DNA of 30,261 nt from CAVAWX01 sp963642995 (GTDB taxonomy: Bacteria > Actinomycetota > Coriobacteriia > Coriobacteriales > QAMH01): positions 1 to 30,261 of the forward strand of contig CAVIIZ010000018.1 in the NCBI GenBank assembly GCA_963642995.1, read 5' to 3'. The position numbers and the translations under genes were made by a program. The notes beneath the pieces were generated by a model. It ran no database searches, was not told where the DNA came from, and was given only the letters and a program-made list of their open reading frames with translations. Within the stretch, counting starts at the first letter, position 1, and each line of letters starts with the position of its first letter. Shown here piece after piece: positions 7,496 to 15,406 of this stretch.

Positions 7496-8574
7496 CACAG
7501 CTCCTTTTCTATGGGGAAGCGCACGGTGATGGCGTCTGCCCCCACGTGCACCTTCGGGCTGTCCTTCAGCTGGATGAAGTAGCGCTGCGCGAGCACGTCG
7601 AACGAGGATTCCAGACGCCGGCAGAAGGCGTCGAGGTCCTCCTTGCCCACCTTCAGGCCGCGCCGGTCTTTGTAGATGTTGCCCGCCTTGGGCTCCTTCA
7701 CCCGCGCCGTGCCCACGAGCCTGGACAATGGCGCGCTCGCCGGCGCGATCTGCCCGCCCAGAACGCGGTGCGCGGTCCGCTCCGAGATGGGCAGCGCCAA
7801 CGCACGGGCCACCTCGCACAGCTCGGCCGCATCCGTGGCCGCCGCCGCGCGCATGCACACCGGCAGCTCGGACACGTCGTCGCAAAACAGCAGCTGCTCG
7901 TCGTCGAGCAGGCGCCGCCCCTGCACCACCAGCGCGGCCAGGATGTCGGCCGGCGTGCCCAGGTAGACGCTCACGTGCTCGCGTTCCTCCAGCGCGAATT
8001 CCACGCAGGTGCGCGCGATGTTGTGCGGCCCGCTTTCCACGGACAGCTGCCCGGTCTCGGGGTCGCGCTGCAGCTTCGGCAAGCTCGACTGGTCCGTGCG
8101 CTCGCCCAGCTCCTCGGTGTCCACCTCCACGCAAAACGACGACCCCTCCCCTTCCCGCGCGTCGGCCACGCGCGCATCGAGGGCGTTTTGGCGTATGGAG
8201 TACAGCGCCATGCCGCGCCCGTGCACGCCCCACCGGTCCATGACCATGGTCTCGAGCTTGGAGGTGACGCGCGGCTCGAAGATGGCCTCCCGCAGCGCCT
8301 GCGGCACCCCCTCCCCGTCGTCGACGAAGGTGAGGTGGCGCAACTTGTCCTCGCGCCACGAGGCGAGGTAGATATGACGTGCATGCGCATCGCGGGCGTT
8401 GCGCAGCATCTCGATGACGATGTCTTCCACGCAGCGTATGTCGTGCTTGGCCTGGCGGCGTTCGGCCTCGGCGGTGCGCAGGCGCACGAAGCCGTCCCCG
8501 AGGTTTTCCTCGATGGCCAGGTGCGCGTCTCCTTGCACCGAGGAGACGAAGTCGATCAGCTCGTCTGCGGACAT
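7495..8574 (-). CDS. GHKL-type ATPase of unknown role
   Basis: A 359-residue protein with an N-terminal Hsp90/MutL/histidine-kinase-type ATP-binding fold. The N box is EMLRNARDA (55-63, Mg ligand Asn59), the G1 box DDGEGV (85-90) and the G2 box GVHGRGMAL (116-124). There is no His-containing dimerisation domain, no receiver domain and no MutL endonuclease motif, so it is not an ordinary sensor kinase. The C-terminal 200 residues are not recognised. It lies 34 bp after rny and overlaps the PHP gene by TGATG. The operon context suggests a part in RNA metabolism, but that is inference. An Ala-rich ribosome-binding region GAGGCG precedes the start. Confidence 0.75.
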   Translation of the reverse strand: MSADELIDFVSSVQGDAHLAIEENLGDGFVRLRTAEAERRQAKHDIRCVEDIVIEMLRNARDAHARHIYLASWREDKLRHLTFVDDGEGVPQALREAIFEPRVTSKLETMVMDRWGVHGRGMALYSIRQNALDARVADAREGEGSSFCVEVDTEELGERTDQSSLPKLQRDPETGQLSVESGPHNIARTCVEFALEEREHVSVYLGTPADILAALVVQGRRLLDDEQLLFCDDVSELPVCMRAAAATDAAELCEVARALALPISERTAHRVLGGQIAPASAPLSRLVGTARVKEPKAGNIYKDRRGLKVGKEDLDAFCRRLESSFDVLAQRYFIQLKDSPKVHVGADAITVRFPIEKEL

Positions 8575-8608
8575 GTGCGCGGCGCCTCGCGTCTTTGCGG
8601 CGGCGGCG

Positions 8609-10138
8609 CTATTTCGCCAGGGCCTCGGAGCGCGACTCGCGTATGACGACCACGTGAATCTGGCCGGGATACTGCATCGTCTCCTCGATCTCCTTGGCGA
8701 TGTCGTGCGCGAGCACCGTCGATTTCGCGTCGTCGACGACCTCCGGCGCGACCATCACGCGGATCTCGCGGCCGGCCTGCATGGCGTAGGTGCGCTCGAC
8801 GCCGTCGTGCTTGTTCGCGATCTCCTCCAGGCGCTCCAGGCGCTTGATGTAGCCGTCGTAGCTCTCGCGGCGGGCGCCGGGCCGCGCGGCGGACGCGGCG
8901 TCGGCGGCCTGCACCAGCACCGCGAGCACCGTCGAGGGCTCGACGTCGGCATGGTGCGCCTCGATGGCGTGCACCACGGCGGCAGACTCGCCTTGACGGC
9001 GCGCGAGGTCGGCGCCTATGACGGCATGCGAGCCCTCGACCTCGTGGTCGATGGCCTTGCCTATGTCGTGGAGAAGGCCGGCGCGCTTTGCCTGCAGCGG
9101 GTCTAGCCCCAGCTCGGAAGACATGGACGAGGCGATGGAGGCCACCTCCAGCGAGTGCTGCAGCACGTTTTGCCCGAACGAGGTGCGAAATTTCAAGCGG
9201 CCCAGGGTGCGCACCAGCTCGGGGGCCAAATCGTGGATGCCCATCTCGAAGGCGGCCGTCTCGCCTGCTTCCTGGACCTGCTGGTCGATGTAGCGCTCGG
9301 CCTTCTTGAACATCTCCTCGATGCGCGCAGGGTGGATGCGGCCGTCAGCGATGAGGTTTTCCAACGTGATGCGGCCGACCTCGCGGCGCACGGGGTCGAA
9401 CGCGGACAACGTGACCGTCTCGGGCGAGTCGTCGATGATGATGTTCACCCCGGTGATCTGCTCGAAGGCGCGGATGTTGCGCCCCTCGCGCCCGATGATG
9501 CGCCCCTTCACGTCGTCGGAGGGAATCGTGACGGTGGTGACGGTGCGCTCTGCGGTGTAGTCGGCGGCCAGGCGCTGTATGGCCACGGACAAGATCTCGC
9601 GCGACTTGCGGTCCGCCTCGCTTTTGACCTTCTCCTCGGACTCGCGGATGATGGCGGCGGCCTCGTGGGTGCACTCGTCGCGCACCTGCGCGAGCACCTT
9701 GTCTTGAGCCTCCTCGCGGCTCATGGCGGCCACGGCGTAGAGCTTCTCGTCGATGGAGGCCATTTTGTCGTCTAGGTCGCGCTCGCGGCTGCTCAGGCGG
9801 TCGGCTTGCGAGGAAAGCTGGCTCTCGCGCTCGTCGAGCGAGCTGGCGCGCCTGTCGCAGGCGTCTTCCTTCTTGCGCACGCGGTCCTCGCGCTCCTTTG
9901 CCTGCGCCTGCTTCTCGCGATGCTCGTCTTCGGCCGCCTGGACGATTTTGAGCGCCTCGTCCTTTGCTTCCACCTGGGCCTCGCGGCGTATGGTCTCGGC
10001 CGCCTTGTTCGCGTCGTCGATGGTCTGCTGCGCCTGTGCCGCCGCGCCGTTCACGCTGGACTTGGACAGGACGCGGCTTATGGCGAAACCGACGGCGAGG
10101 CACACGATGGCGACGAGGATGTATACGAGTGCATCCAT
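8609..10138 (-). CDS. rny: Ribonuclease Y
   Basis: Membrane-anchored endoribonuclease that starts mRNA decay in many Gram-positives. The 509-residue product has an N-terminal membrane helix (about 3-22), a long charged coiled coil (about 30-190), a KH domain with GRIIGREGRNI (212-222) and an HD domain with catalytic His357-Asp358 (LLHDIGKAID) and HHADVE near 395-400. Length and domain order are those of the family. The ATG at 10138 follows AGAGGACAG; the upstream in-frame extension is a shadow. It heads the minus-strand operon that continues through the GHKL ATPase, PHP phosphoesterase, miaB, miaA and hflX, and it is divergent from queF. Confidence 0.97.
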   Translation of the reverse strand: MDALVYILVAIVCLAVGFAISRVLSKSSVNGAAAQAQQTIDDANKAAETIRREAQVEAKDEALKIVQAAEDEHREKQAQAKEREDRVRKKEDACDRRASSLDERESQLSSQADRLSSRERDLDDKMASIDEKLYAVAAMSREEAQDKVLAQVRDECTHEAAAIIRESEEKVKSEADRKSREILSVAIQRLAADYTAERTVTTVTIPSDDVKGRIIGREGRNIRAFEQITGVNIIIDDSPETVTLSAFDPVRREVGRITLENLIADGRIHPARIEEMFKKAERYIDQQVQEAGETAAFEMGIHDLAPELVRTLGRLKFRTSFGQNVLQHSLEVASIASSMSSELGLDPLQAKRAGLLHDIGKAIDHEVEGSHAVIGADLARRQGESAAVVHAIEAHHADVEPSTVLAVLVQAADAASAARPGARRESYDGYIKRLERLEEIANKHDGVERTYAMQAGREIRVMVAPEVVDDAKSTVLAHDIAKEIEETMQYPGQIHVVVIRESRSEALAK

Positions 10139-10458
10139 TTCGCTGTCCTCTTTTCTGTTCCGTTTCGATAGAAAAGGCGTCGTCTCCGAAGAAAAACGCC
10201 GATGAAACAGACTATCACAACAAGGACGCGCGCGGACGTCGGGGAGGCGAAATCGCGGGGCGCGTGCATGGACGCGCGGCGGCGGGCGCGGTGGACGGCG
10301 GGGAGGACGCGGCAGGCGCCCTCCGTCTGAAGAACATGCAGATGACAGCGCCCGCGCAGGCGAAGGGCCGACCGCCGATGCGTGCGAGTTTGCAAAAGCT
10401 GCAAAAATCGGCAAAACTTGCAAAAACCCCGAACGCGATCGCAAAGGACGGTCCACGC
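10139..10458. other. Divergent rny/queF intergenic region
   Basis: 320 bp without a supported gene. It must hold the promoters of rny (minus) and queF (plus), but I see no convincing -35/-10 pair for either. The queF-proximal end contains four GCAAAA tracts in helical phase and an inverted repeat GCGAGTTT/AAACTTGC (about 10385-10420). The middle part is GC-rich and holds no preQ1 aptamer. Confidence 0.5.
10392..10426. other. Helically phased A-tracts upstream of queF
   Basis: GCAAAA begins at 10392, 10401, 10411 and 10420, spacings of 9, 10 and 9 bp. Phased A-tracts bend DNA toward one face. They end 33 bp before the queF start, so they could shape its promoter, or the mRNA leader if transcription begins upstream. 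They stand out in otherwise GC-rich sequence. Confidence 0.5.
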
Positions 10459-10965
10459 ATGGGAAAGACGACGGAAAGCGGCGAGGCACGGGCGCAGCTG
10501 GCGCAGCTGGGCGCGGGGCACACGGATTACCCGAGCGACTACGACCCGGGCGTGCTGGAGACCTTCGCCAACAAGCACCCGGGGCGCGACTACATGGTCA
10601 CCTTCCGCTGCCCGGAGTTCACCACCTTGTGCCCCATCACCGGTCAGCCCGATTTCGCCACGCTCTACATCAACTACGTCCCGGCCGAGCGCATGGTGGA
10701 GTCCAAGAGCCTGAAGCTCTACCTGTTCTCCTTTCGCAACCACGGCGATTTCCACGAGGACGTGGTCAACATCGTCTGCGACGACCTCGTGGCGCTCATG
10801 CAGCCGAAATACCTCGAGGTGCGCGGCATGTTCTATCCGCGCGGAGGCATCTCCATCTACCCGTTTTCCAACTACGCCGCGCCGGGCGCCGGCTACGAGG
10901 AGCTGGCGGCGCGCCGCATGTTCGCGCAACTGTCCGACCTCGACAACGGCGACGGGGCGCGCTAG
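10459..10965 (+). CDS. queF: NADPH-dependent 7-cyano-7-deazaguanine reductase QueF
   Basis: Reduces the nitrile of preQ0 to the aminomethyl group of preQ1, the precursor inserted into tRNA on the way to queuosine. The 168-residue product is the short, unimodular form. The catalytic Cys58 (TTLCPITGQ) and Asp65 (PDFA) are present, as is the QueF signature ESKSLKLY (81-88) and the following NHGDFHE segment. The ATG at 10459 follows AAAGGACGG by 9 nt. No queC, queD or queE is in the window; the next gene is a precursor transporter, so the pair could serve salvage of preQ0/preQ1 as well as synthesis. Phased A-tracts lie just upstream. Confidence 0.96.
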   Translation: MGKTTESGEARAQLAQLGAGHTDYPSDYDPGVLETFANKHPGRDYMVTFRCPEFTTLCPITGQPDFATLYINYVPAERMVESKSLKLYLFSFRNHGDFHEDVVNIVCDDLVALMQPKYLEVRGMFYPRGGISIYPFSNYAAPGAGYEELAARRMFAQLSDLDNGDGAR

Positions 10966-10998
10966 GATTCACCGCGCTTTTTCCCGCCCGAGCGCGGG

Positions 10999-11035
10999 GG
11001 TTGTTCGCGACATCCAACCTAAAAAACACTAAGGA
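10999..11035 (+). promoter_or_regulatory. preQ1 class I riboswitch overlapping the transporter Shine-Dalgarno
   Basis: Stem P1 is GGTTG (10999-11003) with CAACC (11015-11019). The 11-nt loop TTCGCGACATC ends in a C directly before the 3' arm, where known preQ1-I aptamers place the ligand-pairing C. The A-rich tail TAAAAAACACTAAGGA (11020-11035) closely matches the classic ATAAAAAACTAAGGA tail. Loop C and G residues can pair with the C and GG of CTAAGG to form the pseudoknot. Because AAGGA is part of that pairing, ligand binding would hide the ribosome binding site and lower transporter translation. The location between queF and a YhhQ-family gene fits the known regulon. Found by eye; no covariance search was run. 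Confidence 0.82.
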
Positions 11036-11048
11036 CGCGTGATGCACT

Positions 11049-11780
11049 GTGAGAAGAACCGAACGCAACCTGATGCTGTGCGGCATGGTGTTCGTCGCCG
11101 CGCTCGTCACCTCCAACGTCATCGCCGCAAAGACCATCCAGACGAACATCGCGCTGTTCGGCACCACCGTCGTCGTGCCTGCGGCCGTGCTGTGCTACTG
11201 CCTCACCTTCTTGATGACCGACGTGGTGGGCGAGATCTGGGGGCGCGCCGAGGCGCAGCGCATCGTATGGGCGGGCTTTGCATGCCAGCTGCTCTCGACC
11301 GCCCTCGTGGCGCTCGGGCAGGCGCTGCCGGCGGCAGACGCCTCCATGGGCGCCGCCTACGACGCGCTGCTGGGGCAAAACGCCGTCTTCGTCGCGGCCT
11401 CGCTTTGCGCCTACCTGCTCTCGCAGAGCTGGGACGTCTTCGTCTTCCACAAACTCCGCAACCGTTTCCTGGCACGCGGGGAGGCGGCCGTGTCCAAGCG
11501 CTGGATCTGGAACAACGCCTCGACCATGAGCAGCCAGGCCATCGACACGCTCGTCTACATCTCGATCGCCTTCGGGATGGGGGCGGGCTGGTTTTTCGAT
11601 GCGGCGATGTGGCCGGCGCTGGCCGCGATGATGGTCGGGCAATACCTGTGCAAGTTCGTGCTGGCGGCGGCCGACACGCCGTTTTTCTACCTGCTCACGC
11701 GAAAGGAGCACGCGTCGCGGCAGACGAGGCCCGAAGGGCGGGAAGGCCACGCAGGGAAAAGGCGCGGCTCTCTGCTATAG
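11049..11780 (+). CDS. Queuosine precursor transporter, YhhQ family
   Basis: A 243-residue integral membrane protein of the YhhQ (DUF165) family, which imports queuosine precursors such as preQ0/preQ1. About six membrane segments are visible, for example near residues 9-27, 40-57, 72-92, 107-122 and 180-205. The acidic/aromatic motif FLMTDVVGEIWG (about 54-65) and the SSQAIDTLVYI-type segment (about 160-170) are characteristic. The start is taken as GTG 11049, which is 13 nt from the AAGGA of the upstream riboswitch and therefore long-spaced; an out-of-frame ATG at 11042 is better placed. The C-terminal 25 residues are basic and polar. Coupling to queF and a preQ1 aptamer strongly supports the role. 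Confidence 0.9.
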   Translation: MRRTERNLMLCGMVFVAALVTSNVIAAKTIQTNIALFGTTVVVPAAVLCYCLTFLMTDVVGEIWGRAEAQRIVWAGFACQLLSTALVALGQALPAADASMGAAYDALLGQNAVFVAASLCAYLLSQSWDVFVFHKLRNRFLARGEAAVSKRWIWNNASTMSSQAIDTLVYISIAFGMGAGWFFDAAMWPALAAMMVGQYLCKFVLAAADTPFFYLLTRKEHASRQTRPEGREGHAGKRRGSLL

Positions 11781-11781
11781 T
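11776..11781 (+). promoter_or_regulatory. Candidate extended -10 for the hipA-like gene
   Basis: TGC-TATAGT (11773-11781) is an extended -10 overlapping the end of the transporter gene. Predicted start near 11788 leaves a leader of about 49 nt. There is no good -35. Confidence 0.4.
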
Positions 11782-11836
11782 TCGCATCCGAACGCACGCG
11801 CGGGCGTCGAAAGGCGAAAGGGGAGCTGGCCAGACC

Positions 11837-13225
11837 ATGGAAGGTGCGCTTTCGGTCTACCGCGACTTCCACGGCGCCCGCCAGCTCGTGGGACGCATCG
11901 ACCCGCTTTCCGCCCCCGGCACGGCCGAAGCAGGCGAGATGGCCGAGGACGCGGCGGCCGGCATGGCCTGCGCCGAAGACGCCGGCGGGCACGGGCCTGC
12001 GGCGGCGCATCCGCCTCGCAGCGTGGACGGGCGTTTCTCCTACGACTTCTCCTACATCCGAAGCGAGGCTCCCGCGCCCATCGGCACGCGCCTGCGCCTG
12101 AAGCCCAGCCCCTTTTCCGAAAGCGAGACGCGCCTGTTCTTCTCGGAGCTCTCGCCGTGCGGCCTCTCGCGCAAGATGCTCGCGGCGGCCATCGGCGTCC
12201 CCCAGGCCGACTACGCCTCCATGCTCGCGCGTCTGGGGTTCGCGAGCGCAGGCGCCCTGATGTTCTGCCCCGACGGCGAGACGCTGCCCGAAGGGGGGCG
12301 CCTGGACCGCGTCCACACGGCCGACCTGGAGTCCTTTGCCGCGCATCCGCATCTGCTCGGGGTGCGCATGGCGTGCAAGTCGCATCTGGCGCTCGGCGGC
12401 GGGCAGTTCAAGCTCGCGCTGTTCCACGAGGGCGACGACCCGAAAACGCGCTGGTACCTGCCAGCATCGGGTGCGCCTTCCACCCACATCGTGAAGGCGC
12501 CCGCCGACGCGCGGCCGGGCCACACCCTAAACGAGGCCCTGTGCATGCGGGCGGCGCGGTTGCTGGGCTTGCACGTGGCCGACACCGCGCTCATAGCCCT
12601 GACGGCGCGCGAGCCGCTGCTTGCGGTGCGCCGCTTCGACAGGCCCTGCATGTCCGCGCCCGCCCTCCTCGACGGCCACGAGCTGCCCGCACGCCTGCAC
12701 CAAGAGGATTTCTGCCAGGCAGCCGGCAGCGTTTCCGCCGCCGGGCGGCCCGTGTCGGCAGGCGGGCTCGAGCAGGCGATGCGCATCGTCAACGCGGCGG
12801 CGCGCAACCCCCTGTCCGCGCGCATACGCTTCTTCAAGCGCCTCCTCTTCAGCTTTCTCGTGGGAAACTGCGACAACGGATTCAAGAAGCACGCGCTGCT
12901 GTGGGACGCCGACTGGAAGCGCTGCACGCTCGCACCCGCCTACGACCTGGCGTGCACGACCGTCTACGACGACGAGCCGCGCGTGATGGGCATCGGGCTG
13001 GGCAAGGCGCGCATCGACGACGTGCGGGCAGACGACATACGCGCCGCCGGAGCGCAATGCGGCGTGGGCGAGCGGCTGGCCTGGGACTATTACGGCAAGC
13101 TGTGCCGCAACCTGCCGGGCGCCATCGAGCAGGCGGCCGCGGAAATCGAGGAGCTGGGCTTTCGGCGCGTGCGCCACATCGCGGCCTTCATCGCGGCCGA
13201 TGCACGCAGGCGCTCGTTTGCATAG
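11837..13225 (+). CDS. HipA-like kinase, orphan, with altered catalytic loop
   Basis: Related to HipA, the Ser/Thr kinase toxin of type II HipBA modules that phosphorylates an aminoacyl-tRNA synthetase. The 462 residues show an N-terminal HipA domain (to about 110), a Gly-rich loop LALGGGQFKLAL (185-196), THIVKAP (216-222), NEALCMRAARLLGL (232-245), LLAVRRFDR (261-269), LHQEDFCQA (287-295) and the C-terminal kinase lobe. In the catalytic loop, FLVGNCDNGFKKH (340-352) replaces the usual GNxDxHxKN: Asp346 is kept, but the following His and metal-binding Asn positions read Gly348 and Lys351. The later Asp370 (PAYDLA) is kept. No HipB-like helix-turn-helix gene adjoins it. An Ala/Gly insert (about 25-60) is also unusual. 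Activity cannot be assumed. Confidence 0.82.
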   Translation: MEGALSVYRDFHGARQLVGRIDPLSAPGTAEAGEMAEDAAAGMACAEDAGGHGPAAAHPPRSVDGRFSYDFSYIRSEAPAPIGTRLRLKPSPFSESETRLFFSELSPCGLSRKMLAAAIGVPQADYASMLARLGFASAGALMFCPDGETLPEGGRLDRVHTADLESFAAHPHLLGVRMACKSHLALGGGQFKLALFHEGDDPKTRWYLPASGAPSTHIVKAPADARPGHTLNEALCMRAARLLGLHVADTALIALTAREPLLAVRRFDRPCMSAPALLDGHELPARLHQEDFCQAAGSVSAAGRPVSAGGLEQAMRIVNAAARNPLSARIRFFKRLLFSFLVGNCDNGFKKHALLWDADWKRCTLAPAYDLACTTVYDDEPRVMGIGLGKARIDDVRADDIRAAGAQCGVGERLAWDYYGKLCRNLPGAIEQAAAEIEELGFRRVRHIAAFIAADARRRSFA

Positions 13226-13353
13226 GAAACGGCGGCGGCGGGGCAAGGCGGCGGCGCGTCGATGCGGCGCTCTTTCGCCGCGCGGCCCTCGGGCGCATGG
13301 TGAAGGGCTCCGCCGCAAGGCGCCCCTTGCACAGGCGCCGCCAGGCTTCTCCC

Positions 13354-14385
13354 CTACAGCTCGCGCACGGCCTCGGCGAGCGGCGCGCGCATCTTCCACA
13401 CGTAATCGCCGCGGCGCTCTTCGCCCGCCGGCTGACCGGTGAACAAGACCGGCCACATCGAGCCCTTGAACCCCTTCGAGCCCGTCTTCGCGCACACGGC
13501 CGCGGCGGCCGCCTGAAGCTGCTCGGAGTAGAAATCGCGGGTCTTGCCGTACTCGTGCGCGAGCTCTTCGGGCGTGGCGGCGCCGCCGATGTCGCGCAGG
13601 CGGCGCAGGGCGCACCTCATATCCTCGTCGATGGTCGCGCCGTCGGCCAGAAAGCCCTCGAGCTGCGCAGACGAGAGGCAGGGGTCGAAGTCGCCCTTTG
13701 GCGGCCACCAGCTGTCGGCGTGCGCCGCGAGGTAGGCTTTGGCCGCGATCTCGGGAAACGAGAGGTCGTCGACGACGGTGCGCAGCTCCTGCAGGAGACG
13801 CAGGTAGCGCAGGCCGGTCATGGAGTACGGCGAGTTCACGCCGTAGCGATCGTGGATGAAGGGGCGGGTCTTGCCGCCGAGCGGCAAGTAGGCGCGCGGA
13901 GCGATCCAGTACAGCGCGCGCGTGAGGTTGGCCTTGTTGATGTTGGGCTGCGCGTGCACCGCGTCAAACGCCGCGCCCCAGGCCTCGAGGCGGTCCTCGC
14001 CGCTGCCGGGGTCGCGCCCCACCGACACCGCCAGCTCGAAGAGGTCCCAGCACTGCGCCATGCCCTCGGCGCTCGTGTCGAAGTACTGCCACAGCTCGTG
14101 GTTGGCCGTGGGCAGGCCGGTGAAATCCTGCGGCACGGGCGCATCGAGGCCCAGCTCGTCCAAGATGGCGGCGACGAGCGCCGCGCGGTCGGGCGCCTGC
14201 ACGCCGCGGTTGAAGGCGGTGAAGAAGGTGAGGGGGTCGGCCACGTCGGCATCCGCATCGGCTGCGAGCGCGCCTGCCGCGACGAGGACGCCGCGCAGCT
14301 CGGACGAGGCGCCGCGGCCGCGCGAAAGGAGCTCGTCGGCAATCGCCACATAGGAGTCTATCCAGGAAAACTGCGGGGTGTCCAC
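13354..14385 (-). CDS. Stand-alone McrB-type N-terminal domain protein
   Basis: A 343-residue protein that resembles, from memory, the N-terminal region found before the AAA+ GTPase of McrB-like restriction proteins in clostridia and relatives. Shared traits are the opening xFSWIDSYVAIADELL, a FFTAFNRGV segment, NITRALYWI-like NLTRALYWIAPRAY (about 187-200), a helix-turn-helix-like TPEELAHEYGKTRDFYSEQL stretch, and the ending WPVLFTG...YVWKMRAPL. No Walker A, Walker B or GTPase motif follows; the frame stops cleanly. No McrC-like nuclease is adjacent. The start is GTG 14385, after AGGAAGGG. It is convergent with the HipA-like gene. It could be a remnant of a restriction system or a domain acting alone; the family assignment is by recall only. 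Confidence 0.6.
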   Translation of the reverse strand: MDTPQFSWIDSYVAIADELLSRGRGASSELRGVLVAAGALAADADADVADPLTFFTAFNRGVQAPDRAALVAAILDELGLDAPVPQDFTGLPTANHELWQYFDTSAEGMAQCWDLFELAVSVGRDPGSGEDRLEAWGAAFDAVHAQPNINKANLTRALYWIAPRAYLPLGGKTRPFIHDRYGVNSPYSMTGLRYLRLLQELRTVVDDLSFPEIAAKAYLAAHADSWWPPKGDFDPCLSSAQLEGFLADGATIDEDMRCALRRLRDIGGAATPEELAHEYGKTRDFYSEQLQAAAAAVCAKTGSKGFKGSMWPVLFTGQPAGEERRGDYVWKMRAPLAEAVREL

Positions 14386-14503
14386 GGGTCGTCCCTTCCT
14401 CTTGTGCCGGCTCGGCTGCATGTGGGCGGGCAGCCGGCGCATGCCCGCACGCGGCCGCGCGGGGCGCCTTTGCCCGAACGGAGACGATACCACGCAAACG
14501 GGG

Positions 14504-15406
14504 CTATTTCACCGCGACGATGACGACCGAACCGGTCTTCGCGCCCACATCGGCACCCGCAAGGCGCGAGAAGACCTCCATGCGCCCCTTGCGCCGCGCC
14601 TTCTCTTCGAGCACCTCCATGGTGTAGAGGGTCTTCGGCTCCAGCTCGGCGCAGGAGAAGCCCGCGTCTTTCAACATGCGCAGGTAGGCCTCTGCGCGCG
14701 GAATGCCCGCCGTGCACCCGGTGAGGGCCGCCATGTCGTCTCGCGCGCCGGCCGGCAGCTCGGAAAAACACACGATGTCGCTTGCGACGAGGCGCCCGCC
14801 GGGCCGCAGGACGCGCACCGCCTCGGAAAACACCCGCGCCTTGTCGGCGGCGAAGTTGATGACGCAGTTGGAGAGCACGACGTCGAGGCACTCGTCGGGC
14901 AGGGGGATGTCTTCTATCGCGCCCTCTATGAACTCGATGTTGCCCGCGCCGGCCGCCTGCGCGTTCTCGCGTGCGAGCTTCACCATCTCGGGGGTCATGT
15001 CCAACCCGTAGACCCGGCCGGCCGCGCCCACCATGCGCGAGGCGATGATGGCGTCCACCCCGCCGCCGCACCCGAGGTCGACCACGCGCTCGCCCGGCTG
15101 CAGCTGCGCACGGCTCACGGGGTCGGCGCAGCCGCGCGAGGCGACCAGCGCGCGCCTCGGGATGCCGTCCACGAGCTGCTCGTCGTAGATGGACAAGGCC
15201 TCGCTGCGCTCGTCTATCCCGCAGGCGGCGCGCGTCTCGCTGACCACGTGAAAGCCCCCGGGCGTCTGCTCGGCGGCGGCGGCCATCTTCGCGACCTCGG
15301 CGTAATGCGCGCGCACGCGCTGCACCGAGCTGTCTTGCGCCGCGTCCCCCCGCGTCTCAGGCCCCGGCGCCGCCGCGCCCTCTCCCGCCGAGCCGGCGGC
15401 CCTCAT
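14504..15406 (-). CDS. ArsM-like SAM-dependent methyltransferase
   Basis: A 300-residue class I methyltransferase. SAM motif I is VVDLGCGGG (108-116), with the acidic ribose contact near GLDMTPEM (134-141) and motif post-I NIEFIEGAIEDIPLP. Four cysteines fall where arsenite methyltransferases have theirs: Cys62, Cys93 (GCADPV), Cys181 (SNCVINF) and Cys231 (TGCTAGI); the last two are 50 residues apart, as in ArsM. An As(III) or other soft-metalloid or thiol substrate is therefore plausible. No ars efflux or ArsR gene is present. Its ATG overlaps the stop of the fused cysteine desulfurase as ATGA, so the two are probably co-translated. That link to sulfur or selenium chemistry is unusual for a plain arsenic gene. 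The N-terminal 25 residues are low complexity. Confidence 0.78.
   Translation of the reverse strand: MRAAGSAGEGAAAPGPETRGDAAQDSSVQRVRAHYAEVAKMAAAAEQTPGGFHVVSETRAACGIDERSEALSIYDEQLVDGIPRRALVASRGCADPVSRAQLQPGERVVDLGCGGGVDAIIASRMVGAAGRVYGLDMTPEMVKLARENAQAAGAGNIEFIEGAIEDIPLPDECLDVVLSNCVINFAADKARVFSEAVRVLRPGGRLVASDIVCFSELPAGARDDMAALTGCTAGIPRAEAYLRMLKDAGFSCAELEPKTLYTMEVLEEKARRKGRMEVFSRLAGADVGAKTGSVVIVAVK

Noticed and set aside
10139..10458. A second preQ1 riboswitch upstream of queF
   Set aside because: The A-rich stretch lacks a P1 stem with the conserved C and an ACTAAGG-type tail.
13226..13353. Bidirectional terminator between the HipA-like and McrB-like genes
   Set aside because: GC-rich inverted repeats such as GGCGCC are present, but no T-run follows on either strand, so I do not call it.
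14504..15406. Arsenic resistance operon
   Set aside because: Cysteines match ArsM, but there is no ArsR, ArsB/Acr3 or ArsC gene and the gene is coupled to a desulfurase instead.
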